DNA of 64,000 bases from contig JBITNC010000001.1 of the NCBI GenBank assembly GCA_050084985.1, forward strand, positions 187,302,001 to 187,366,000. The letters run 5' to 3'. The DNA comes from Nageia nagi (Eukaryota; Pinophyta). The position numbers and the translations under genes are program-made. Below the pieces are notes generated by a model. The model had not been told where the DNA came from, did no database searches, and saw nothing but the letters and a program-made list of their open reading frames with translations. Of this stretch, positions 45,674 to 56,254 are shown in pieces; positions within the stretch are counted from its first letter, which is position 1; each line of letters begins with the position of its first letter.

Positions 45674-46366
45674 GATGATGTAGACCATAAATTGTGTAAA
45701 ATACAAATATACATAATAAATAAAATGATCTACAATATAAGAAGAGATAGATATATATACTAGATCATATACAACAAATATACATGAACAACATGCACTT
45801 GATATGAAGTGTATATAGAATCCTCAACAAAAAATGTCAATTGATCTTTAGATCTTTGCATGAATGAATCAATAGCTTTGACCACCAAAATTTAGAACCC
45901 TCAATTCTCAAGAGCATGTCATTAATATTATTGAATATGATGAATTATGGATTGTGCAAAAGATAGAAAGTTTTAGAGCTTAGAGTATAACAATTTCTCA
46001 TAATAGGTGGTGTCGAGAGACACCATTACTTGATGAAGATAAAGGAAGACAACCACCTATCAGAGATCTTGTCATATCAAAGAGTTTCAATCCATAGAGG
46101 TCAACCTATTCCACTTGCATATATAGCCTACAAAGACATAAAAAGGTGTGAAGACCGACCTCTAGAAATAATATAATATTTTTTTTATTCAAGACACTTT
46201 AAAATATAAACCATGATAATAATATAGCATTTAATATAACACATGACATTGTATTGTAATATCAAATTTATCTTGATATTTGTAATATTACAATAAGTCA
46301 TTTAAGAAGTGTAAATATGATTTATTAAATAAATAATATAAATCATTTTTAGGCATCTATAGATGA
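45674..46366 (-). mobile_element. Solo LTR of the Gypsy-A family with perfect TSD
   Basis: The LTR spans 45,679-46,361 (683 bp). The minus strand starts TATAGATGCCTAAAAATG, matching TGTAGATGCCTAAAAATG of Gypsy-A, and ends GGTCTACA. The flanks gatga (45,674-45,678) and gatga (46,362-46,366) are identical, a clear 5-bp target-site duplication. No internal element DNA is present. Confidence 0.88.
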
Positions 46367-48340
46367 GTTGAATCTAAGTTTAAATTCATTGATGAATAAT
46401 TGGAGGAGATCACCCTTTAGATGGGCACTATTGACATGTAGAAGGGCATAAAGAGAAGTGATATTTGTATTAGTAGTAGGTAAAATACATATTGGACATT
46501 GGAACATGCCTACCAAAAGGAGCTATGTGAGAGTGATGTTCACATCAATGTGCAAATTTATATTTTGATGAGTAATTGACAAGATTGTATAAATATAAAA
46601 ATACAACCAATAAAAGATCATTTCCTTCAAAGGTAATAGATGCAACCTTATGACCATCAAATTTAGATAACTTGATTAAATTTATAATTTGAATACAAAA
46701 AGTGACTACCATCAAATTTAGATAACTTGGTTAAATGTATAATTCGACTACAAAAAGTGACTATAATTTAATGATGGTTTCTTTTAAGTAAAGTTTCACA
46801 AATGAAGTGAGGATTTGGAGATCATTCTTCCATTATCTACCCAATCAACATTTCATTCTTCCATTATCTACCCATGAACTATTTGTAAGGTAAAATTATT
46901 TTCATTCAACATGTCAAATGATCCATTAAAAAATCTTACGAAGTATAATAATTATTATGTGCAATCCATAGTTGTAGAAATCAAATTTAAAAACTAGAAT
47001 GAAGCATCCATATTAAGCAATAGAAAGATAAAATGAGGTTAGAATCTTATTTTTCTTACAATTTCAAACCAACAAGTTAATTGGCAAAGATTGCCCTAGA
47101 ATTCCTTCATAAACCCTCTTTCTCCATCTCCTTTATCCATTGTGCCCTTACCAAAGAGACCCTCCTCTATTTATATTTAAAAACATTTGACAAATGCATT
47201 TATCTCATGATTTTTAAAATCCTTATTCTATATGAAAATGCAAAATGTTTTGCAGTCTGAATCAAAGAGGGATTCATCAATAAATACAAGGTTGGCCTTT
47301 CAAAGTTCTAGAATTCAAACAACCTTTAATATTCTCATAAGATGGACTTCTAAATGTTCACTAAAAACCCTATACTCCTAAATAATTTTTGAACTATTAT
47401 GGTGGTCCTCATGTTATTATTTAGCATGCCCTTTAATCATTATCATGGTGCACCTTTTATAAATAATACTCAATCTTCCTTAGAGCATTACATATGAGTA
47501 TATGTGATCAAACACCACATCCTTTTTAAAGGTGTGAAAAGGTGGTATCAAGGCTTATTTTGGAAATATTCCATTTTATTAATATTATTCAAGTTACACC
47601 TAATTCGCTATGCTTGGTAGTTGCTCTACACAGTGTGTTATAATGTATTTTACTTTGTATCTATTTTGTTGAGAATCTTATATACGTAATGCAGTAAACA
47701 TAACATGCAAAGTATGCAAGATGAAGTAGAGGTATATTTAAGAAGAGATAGTAGTCTTCAATTATCTTTATCATTCTCTATAATGAGCCCTCAGATATTT
47801 TTCGGCTTGATTTTATGAGGAAGAGTGATATGATTCCATGATATGATATGATATGATTGCATGACATTATATGATATGATCGCATGATATGATAGTCAAT
47901 GAAGATATCTAAATGATTTGAGTACTATGCAAGTAAAAAATTACGATGCAAATTTTACCTTCAATTACCCTTCAAACATGGTGTGTACTTCCATCCCAAA
48001 GATGATCATCCAAGAATATGTTTCTTGCAAAATAAATATCTTTCAATAGTACTTGTGTAACAATTTATATTGTAAGCATGAATACAAATGTTAAGCATGA
48101 TAAGCAAAAATCACATCAAATCAAGGTACGGAATAAAATTTAAACAACTAACAAGCCCATCTATACTAAGCATGCATCAATCATATAGTCTCAAATATCT
48201 TGGGACTATAGACCTATGAGGTGGACCATGACATGTGTTTATAATTTTAATGAAATAAAATAAGTATAATCTTAAAAGTTTTAAAAAGTTAGTGGGGTCC
48301 TTCAAAAAGATAAATACTAATCTTAAAGCTCCTAGAAGAC
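46367..48340. other. Non-genic, with three small repeats
   Basis: No gene recognised. Two 55-bp tandem copies lie at 46,653-46,707 and 46,708-46,762 (ACCATCAAATTTAGATAACT). A 31-bp repeat with TTCATTCTTCCATTATCTAC occurs twice near 46,826-46,882, and a GATATGAT-rich microsatellite lies at 47,838-47,905. Confidence 0.6.
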
Positions 48341-48342
48341 TA

Positions 48343-48352
48343 TATATATATA
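48343..48352 (+). promoter_or_regulatory. Possible TATA box of the C2 gene
   Basis: A run of TATATATATA lies about 430 bp upstream of the first in-frame ATG (48,776). Nothing else upstream of the gene looks like a core promoter, but AT-rich DNA makes such runs common by chance, and a leader of this length would be long unless it contains an intron. Confidence 0.2.
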
Positions 48353-48865
48353 GGGCATAATCCTAATCTAAAAGAATCAACAAGACAATAGACTTTCCAG
48401 GAGAAGGTATGGAAAACTAATTAACACTATGGTTAGCTTAAAATTAAAATTTATTATTGCTAGTTTTTAATATAATTAAAAATATTTTTTAAGGTAAAGG
48501 AAAAGACATCATATGATAAAGACTGAAAGAAAGAAAGTATATTAACATCTACAAGAAATTTACAATGATCTATAAGATTCAACTTGCATCAAGGTCAACA
48601 CATGATTAACTCAACCAACAACAATTAAACCCTAATTTATTAAGTATATACAAGTATTGCCGTATTGTATGAGAGGTATATTTAGGGATGTACATTCTTA
48701 ACGTGATTCCAATTTGTTTTGTAATATGTTTTGTAAGGTACTAGAGAAGGTCGTGCTTCTCGTTGGATAGTTGACATGGACTCTTTCCTCCTCACGATTT
48801 ACTCACTGTCAAGCTTGGAGGCGTATATGATCGGAGAGAGAGTTAGTTGGTTCACCACAAAACCC

Positions 48866-49681
48866 ATGCTTTCTGCCCCTCTTATCCAACGGGGAACGCT
48901 GGAAGTGCTTCTCGTTAACGCCCATGGTCTCCACAACACTAATTTTTTATGTACGTAATCCATCGCACTATCTCAAGTCTTCCCATATTTTCTTTCCTAG
49001 GCTTTAGATTGATTGAATTCGGTGGATATACTTGCAGTTGGTATGGATCCTTACGCCATCCTCAAATGCCGCACTCAGGAGCAGAAGAGCCGTGTTGCCA
49101 ATGGTTCTTGTTCAATTATATTACGATTTAAGTTAGATCTTTGTTTCCACTGCTTATGAAGGATAATAATTCTAAAATGTTTCTGCAGGGGAAGGCACCA
49201 ATCCTGAATGGAATGAGACGTTTGTATTCAGTATATCGGAAGGGACTTCTGACTTGGTAATCAGAATCATGGACAAGGATAAATTCACCGCCGATGATTT
49301 CGTCGGAGAAGCGAAGTATGTCTCGTATGCAAAGCAGTTGTGAACTAACATCTCGAAATCATCCAAATCAAGTATCTGATATGATAATTGGCATGAATAA
49401 TATTTTGTGCAGGATCCCGTTGGAGGGAGTATTCGAAACAGGGAGAATACTGCCGACCCCTTACAGCGTGGTTCTTCAAGATAAGACATATTGCGGGCAA
49501 GTCAAAGTGGGTCTCACCTTCACTCCCAAGGTTAAATTCTCCTCTTTTATCGACTCACTAATTGTTTCCTAATTTTTTTTGGGAGAAAGGAAATGATAGA
49601 AGGATTAATGTCGACATGCAGGAGGGAGAAGATGAGGAGGAGGAAGACTTGGGCGGATGGAAGGAAGGATCATTTGCATGA
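48866..49681 (+). CDS. C2-domain protein, elicitor-responsive protein 3 type
   Basis: Five exons (48,866-48,950; 49,038-49,103; 49,189-49,315; 49,413-49,530; 49,622-49,681) joined by four GT-AG introns of 85-97 bp give 151 residues without a break. Most of the protein is one C2 sandwich (about residues 9-132): RGTLEVLLV, MDPYAILKCRTQEQKS, NPEWNETFVF, DKDKFTADDFVGEA, IPLEGVF and QVKVGLTF. An acidic tail (EGEDEEEED) ends the chain. Small single-C2 plant proteins of this kind bind phospholipids, often with calcium, and some respond to elicitors. Loop-3 acids Asp79, Asp81 and Asp86/87 and loop-1 Asp32 are present, but the first loop-1 ligand is Asn26 where relatives have Asp. An in-frame ATG at 48,776 with better start context would add 30 residues; I chose 48,866 because relatives start just before RGTLEV. 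Base composition is clearly less AT-rich than the surroundings. Confidence 0.88.
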
Positions 49682-50254
49682 TCCAACTCTTCTAATTTCT
49701 TTTTTTGGAGATATTGCAGTTGTGTTTTGATTTGGTAGAGGGCTTCAATGGATTATGTGTGAAGTGGTTTCTTTGGTAGATAGTCAAAGGCCGTCATTGT
49801 AGGGAATATAATACTATAGAAGGACGTTTCATTGTCAAGTAGGTGAATGCATCTTTCCTGACTAGTACATGACAAGGAGATATATTAAGTTGGACGTAGC
49901 TAACAATAATTTATAGGTATCGAGTGTTGCAATGAAGCCATCCACTCAATTGTCAACACCGTGTAACCAATTTTCTTCTAAAAATTAATTACCTTCTCTT
50001 CAAAATGACTCTTTGTAGCTTTCAATATATATTTTCAAGATGGTGACATTAATTTACATATAAGATAAAATTTGTTGTTATATAAGTTTCCTAAATCCAT
50101 AATATTCATTGTTTGAAATTGATAACATTGTAAATATTTAATATTTTCATAAAAATATACATTTAGTACATGGACAAATAAATATTTATTTGAGCAATGG
50201 ATAAGATGCTAAACTAATTTTACTTCAATTGTGGAGGTGAAGGTGAATAGATCT
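49682..50254 (+). other. Downstream flank of the C2 gene
   Basis: It probably holds the 3' UTR; several AATAATA/AATATAATA strings (for example near 49,805) could serve for polyadenylation but none is decisive. No other feature. Confidence 0.35.
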
Positions 50255-50700
50255 CTAGTTCAATGAAGGCCTCCCTCAGGATAGACAAAATTAAATTTTG
50301 ATGGAGCATCTAAAGGAAAGCTAGGGGAGTCAAGTGCAAGGGGAGCTATCTAGAATGAAAAGGGAGAATTTATTCTAGGCTTTGTTAAACATTTAAAAAT
50401 CCAAACTAGTCATTTTGTTGGCTCATGCTCTTTATCAAGGGATCTCTTTCTTAATAAGTATGTGAATAAAGAAGATTGTAGTTGAGGGATACTCCCTTAA
50501 CATTATGAACACTCTTAATTAAAGGTAATGGAGTTGTCCTCTTTATAGAAATCCAACTTTGTCTTTTCGAGTTAGAGGATTTTAATATTAAATATGTATA
50601 CTAGGAAGGTAATGGAGTTGCCAACTGCCTAACCAACTTAGGCCTCTTCCAAGAGGAGCTCTTTATAGGGAACCCCTATGTGGTTATTATCCATGCTTTA
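50255..50700 (+). pseudogene. LINE-type RNase H remnant
   Basis: The translation reads RPPSG-TKLNFDGASKGKLGESSARGAI, EKGEFILGFVKHL and later FNIKYVY-EGNGVANCLTNLG. This matches the plant non-LTR RNase H (reverse-transcriptase-like) pattern PPPGWIKLNFDGASKGNPG and REGN-VAD-LAN-G. Stops replace Trp at two conserved places. The region holding the Glu motif (NNEAEA in relatives) is eroded. The call covers the domain only; the same fold also occurs in host-like RNase H proteins. Confidence 0.7.
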
Positions 50701-51454
50701 ACATCCAATGTTAATTGTACTTCCATTTCTTAGGATAAATTCCATCCACTCCCCTATCTCTAATCGGGTGAAAATATACACTTATCAATGGGATTCAAGA
50801 AATCCCCCCTATGAGGATCCCCTTCTCATAATAGAGAGCTCCTTGATCCATGAAATATCTTTTCCTAGTGCAAAAGCCTCTAGTTCTACATGTGGTAATA
50901 AAAAAGAAAGTATTTCCTAAATGATCTACACTAGAGGAGAGATTATGGTGAAAATGGTGAAGCCTCATATCAAGTCTTATGTAGTAGGGGATTAAATCAT
51001 ATGTACCTCCAATTCATTTTGATTATCCACCTCATATTTGGTATTTCTAATTAGAATCCTAGTCTATAAAGATCCACTATTTTGGTAGCCAACTAGACTC
51101 CCCTTTTTGAGATAAAAGAATCAACGACCAAAAGAGAGTGAAATATCCTTGAAGAATGATTGTCCTATGTGAAGGTGACCACCTAAGTCGCAATCAATAC
51201 TTATTATAAGTATGCATATTCCATACAACCTCAATGTTCTTTTAATTGGATGCATTCTCTCATGAATTCACTCTTTCTTCTTTTCTCTTATTCACCTTCC
51301 TTCTCTCCTCTTAGCCTCCCAATGACACTATGCAAGATTAAAGTAATGCTTCTAGTTGTTGAAAAAGAATTCAAAGTCATTGTAGTTAAAGGAGGGTTAC
51401 TATTTTTTTTTTAAAGAAGGTCCCCAACCTCATGTGGAGCTCACAATGACTTTG
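50701..51454. other. Unassigned DNA, possibly LINE-derived
   Basis: A + strand open stretch at 50,708-50,920 (including IYTYQWDSRNPPYEDPLL) is relatively rich in codon-like composition but I recognise no family. The rest holds nothing identifiable. Confidence 0.35.
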
Positions 51455-51877
51455 GCTCATTCATGGCAAGATGAGAAGATCTTGATGAAAGGACTAAAGT
51501 TCTAAATCTTAGTGGTAATAATTGAGGTCTCATGCCTAAAAGGTAAGGGATTAAATATCAATAGGAAAATACACTCCCTTAAATATGAGGTAGACCTATT
51601 TATAAAATAGATAGAGGAATCCAACAACTCTTATATAAAATTTTTAAATAGGTACCAAAGAGACTCCCTATCTAATCCTTGGGACAAAGTAGTACTTGTA
51701 ATAATGCATTATATCATATGGGATAAAAGCTTAAATGTTATCTCCAACTTTAAACTTCTTGAATTATCTAAAAGGTAATCAAGTAATGACCATTTTCATA
51801 TTGTTCCTTTTTAAGTATTTGGAAAAATCAATGTGGATTATGCAATAAGGAAAATACTCAACTCATAAGCATACATA
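51455..51877 (+). pseudogene. Unrecognised coding-like remnant
   Basis: One + strand frame stays almost open for about 140 codons, with stops only at about 51,503, 51,608, 51,776 and near 51,813, which is unusual in this AT-rich DNA. It includes SWQDEKILMKGLKF, CLKGKGLNINRKIHSLKYEV, SYIKFLNRYQRDSLSNPWDK and DKSLNVISNFKLLELSKR. I do not recognise the family. It lies downstream of the LINE RNase H remnant in the same orientation and upstream of an opposite-strand Gypsy fragment. Confidence 0.4.
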
Positions 51878-52079
51878 CCTTCATAAACTTATGTATATGA
51901 ACACAAATTAATCAAAAGGTAAATATTAATTATACAAAACATCTAATTTAAAATGTAGAATAATAATATGGATTCTTAGACCTAATTATTGAGTTTGATT
52001 ATTTGGCTAATTTTTGAGACATTTCAGCTCTTTATTTTGTAATCAGCATGCACAAGTCCAATCTTTAGGACTAATAGAC

Positions 52080-53760
52080 TAGGTGGAGATCAATTACTAT
52101 TAGCCTTCATCACCATACATTAGTAAGATTGTAGTGGCTCCTATAGATTTAATTATACCATTCCTATATTCCCATAGTGCTTAAGGAAGTTTATTATGCC
52201 AATCATTTCCATGATTTCTAATTATTTTATAATGAATAATAATATTGAAATTTTAGATTCTACTTGGCTATTATTGTAAGCATAACAAAGATTTAAAAAT
52301 AAAATTTGAATATAAAATATTTTAGAAAATGATTTTACTTACTTTCCTATTAGCATAGATGCATTATCCATGAAAATTTGATGTGGCACATCAAACCTAG
52401 TGATGATATATACGTGATCAACTTCATAATATTTAATAATTTAATGGATTTTATGGGAGTGGAATCCACCCATTTGTGGAAGTATTACGTACTTACTATA
52501 ATTAACTTGTATTCCTATAAAGAATTAGGATTTATTACAACTATCAAATCAATAGGCCATATTGAGAATGGCCAACATGCTACCATAGTATTTAGTTCTT
52601 CATAAGGGATATGTTAAATATTTGCTTACTTTTAAAATTGCATAAACTTATTGATATGTGCATGGTAATATATTCCATTATAGTCTAATCATATCCCATC
52701 CTCAATAACTTTTTACAGACTAATTTTGTATAGAAATGACCACCATAAACACCTCTATGTACTTATACTAGTACTACTTTTGCTTGACCAAGTTTAATAT
52801 ATCCAATGAGTTCCCCTTAAAATTAATTTCTATATATGATATTTTCAGTAGTGATATAATTTGATGCTAATTTTCTAATTCTAATTTGTATTGAAACAGT
52901 GAGGTATAATATCATTCTTAGGATATCTGTAGATGTCATTATGCCAAGTCAAATCATTATAGATTTTAGTAGCTAAATAATAAGTAGTATTAGAATATTG
53001 AACTAAGAAGTCAATATTATATGACTTACATAGATTCCTTTTTAAGGATGGTGTTTTCATCCTCAATCTCAATAGGTGCTAGCGAAGCTATATTAGACAT
53101 GGTATTTACATACATGTTATTGTTCCCTAGGATGTTTTCAATTTTGTATTCATTAAAATTCTATAAAAGAGCTAAAATCATTTCTTTATAGGGAAATAAT
53201 TTATCATATTTTAGATTATAAATCCCATTGAATTATTTCAATTAGTTGAGAGTCCCACAATAAAAAGATTTTCCTAATTTTTAATGTAATGTCTACCTTA
53301 ATATCCAAAATGAGTCCCTCATATTTTGTTATATTTTTAGTACAATTATAACTTAGTCTAAAAGATATAGGAATGACACCATCATTTGGAGATAATAATA
53401 TTATACTTATTCTTTCTCTATAAGTACACATGGAGATATTAAAGTAAAGTCTCCATACTTCATTTTGTTAATATTCTACATAATACATATATTCATCCAA
53501 AAATTATATTTAAAAAGAACCATTATATTTATATAGATAATTTTCTATAAAATATGCTATAACATGTTCTTTGATTAGTTTATAATTAATGAAAAAAAAG
53601 ATAAAATTCCTAAAGTAATATTGCATACTCAACTACTACTTCTTAAAGATAAGGACTTGATAAAAGGTACTTTAATAGATTCACTTGTGCTATGATATAT
53701 TATTTCAAATAAAAATGATCCCTTTTAGGATCAATCCAATTCAAACATATACATAGTTGT
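52080..53760 (-). pseudogene. Gypsy-C: pol fragment (RNase H and integrase)
   Basis: Minus strand. RNase H at 53,216-53,431 shows ISIILLSPNDGVIPISFRLSYNCTKNITKYEGLILDIK and WDSQLIE. Further on, the integrase core shows VYIITRFDVPHQIFMDNASM (about 52,340-52,420) with the catalytic Asp, then remnants of the region with FGNDWHNKLP-like text (52,180-52,220). It is strongly decayed and no LTR edges were found. The domain set matches Gypsy-A and -E. Confidence 0.75.
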
Positions 53761-54689
53761 ATGTAGGCTAGACTGATTCCTCAATGCATAGAACTAAAAT
53801 ATAATATGTGATTAAAATACTAAGGAGGATTTCTCAAGCCATCCTTTCAATTAAATACAAGGCCAAGATAAGATCACATAAATTGCTCAAGCTGGTGTTA
53901 AAAAATACTAGATATACCTCATAATGATGAGTGTTGAATGATAGTACCTATCTCTATGAAATTAATCTAGGAATATCCTTTGCAATATCCAATGTCTAGT
54001 CCATTAATGAAACTCATCAACCTTGGGTATTTCTAGAAACATGATAGTATTTTCTTGATGAAATGCCTTGACCCTTAGCATTTTACAATGTGCAAACACA
54101 AAATAAAAGATGCAAATTAGAATCATAATTATATATCAATACTAAGCTACGATAGAAATAAAACATAAAAACTATGTAGGAAAGTATGGTAGGTATTATA
54201 AAGATCTGATAGGAGAAGCAAGACTTAGAATGATTGATTCCTAGTTAGTCCCAAGATCAAGAATACCCAAATCCTTTTTCCAAATGCTCAAGATTATTTT
54301 TTGGATAACGAATGCTCTCAAATTTGTAGCTCCAAGACTCAAGAATTTTCCAATTCAAAAACTAAAAGTTTTCATAAGTTACCAACCCAATAACTAATAG
54401 GGAAGCTTATTTAAATATATTTTCTTCAAATTTTACTATTTGACTCTGAATTTTAAACTAATTTTGACCAAAATATGATTCTTTCTTGATTGGATCTTGA
54501 TTAGAGCTTGATTATATTTGATCCCAACTGATTTGATATAAATCGGAATAACATAGTGACTTGGAAAAATAGTAACTAGATTTCAATATTCTCTTACTTC
54601 TCTGTTGGATGATCCCTTAGTGATATGAAAAGATGATTTGGCATTCATGTCTAGCTAATTTCTTTCTTATTGATAATAAAGCAAATTAA
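53761..54689. other. Non-genic DNA, probably LTR interior
   Basis: No domain recognised. If the LTR edge at 55,350 is real, part of this belongs to that LTR. Confidence 0.35.
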
Positions 54690-55210
54690 TAATATTAATA
54701 TGATAAACATTAATAAAACAAGATAAGTATTTATGCTATTCAAATAAATCAAATTTTGACTAAATAAATAAATGATTATGATTAAATTGAAAATAATATG
54801 ATAAATATTTAATTGCAATTTTCCAATAAATACTTATGGTTTAAAATTTACTCAACATGACTATTATTAATTATTTTTTTTCCATAAATGATTATGATAA
54901 AAGAATATGGTTAATATGACTAATATCAATCATATTTTTCAAATAAATGTCTATGATCAAATTGCAATTAATATGAAAAATAATAATTAGAATTTTCAAG
55001 TAATATTAGTATGATTAATGTTAATTGCATTTTTCAAAGTAATTGACTATGATAAAAAATATGATTAACATGACTTAGAATATTACTCATATTTTTAAAA
55101 TATTTGACTATGATAGAAACATAATTAATACGATAAAAATGTATTTAATATGAAAAATATTAATTGCAATTTCTTAATAAAGGATTATGATAAAATATAA
55201 TAATGATTAT
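54690..55210. repeat. Degenerate tandem array, about 70-85-bp units
   Basis: Units repeat the order AATAAATGATTATGATA-AA, AATATGATTAATATGA, TAATTGCAATTTTC (or CATATTTTTC) at least six times, strongly diverged and AT-rich. It lies inside the presumed LTR that ends at 55,350. Confidence 0.6.
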
Positions 55211-55350
55211 TGACAAAGCATCATTAAAATAATCAAAATTGATACCATTCGATAAAGTATTCTTAAATAATGGTAGATTAAATAAACATGCTAGTGATAA
55301 AAGAGAGTTGGACTAAATATAGTGTAAGGTGTTAGATTTGGTTGTCTACA
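55211..55350 (-). repeat. Minus-strand LTR edge
   Basis: The minus strand starts TGTAGACAACC at 55,350, directly after CTAAAAAGGGGCAAAAA (55,351-55,367), a good polypurine tract. This marks the 3' LTR start of a minus-strand element. The other LTR boundary was not found. Confidence 0.6.
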
Positions 55351-55367
55351 TTTTTGCCCCTTTTTAG

Positions 55368-56254
55368 TTTGTATTTTGACTAGGCTAAATGTAATGCAAA
55401 AACTTAATTTAATAAGTTGTAAGGTGTACATGATGGTGAATTATCCCAAGTGATATGTGTGATCCCCCTCAAACACATTTATGGTAAAGTAAGGAAGGTC
55501 ATAAAGCATTTGAAATGAAAATGAAAAGGAAAAAGAGTGAAAAATATTAGATTGGAAAAATGCCTTAGCATTTCAAAAAATACAACTACATTTCTAAAAC
55601 ATATTGATGTTTCCAAAATGTGCATGAATTATGAAAATGCCACGATGTTTAGGGTTAGGTCAAAAAATGCCATGGAATTTCAAGTTGGGTGGGTCTATAA
55701 ATGAGAAAGGGGTTGTTGAGTTGGCTCATTTTCATTAATTGATCTTGTTGATTGTTCCCTTTACCTAGAAACCTTCTTCGCATGTTTTGATGATTTATTA
55801 ACGTGGCACAACACCCACACTAATATAATAGGCCACTGGCCCTACAGGTTGGAATTAAACCAAAACATCATAATTTAATTTAATTACATAAAAAGATGGT
55901 TTAAATATAGAGAAATGGCATGGAAGGGAAAAACACATAAAAATTGGCTAAAATTATGGGCAAAAGGGTAGGAAACATCATAAGATATAAGTTGGTAGAA
56001 AGAAGATCAAAAACATAGATTAAGACTTAATTTAGAGGGATAAGCCTTAAAAAAATAGAAACAAGAAGATTCCAAATATTTCCTATGTTTTGGACCTACA
56101 AACGTCGAAGGGGTCCCATGTTTCATCTTGATTTAGAATAAAATACCTAAGGGATAGGCATTTATGACTTTTATGGAATAATTCAATTTTTGGATAGGTG
56201 GATGAGCAGATTTTGATATGCCACCACTTCAGGTCAATATGGGATCTATTATTG
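55368..56254. other. Non-genic spacer
   Basis: No recognised coding domain between the PPT and the antisense PMD remnant. Confidence 0.45.
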
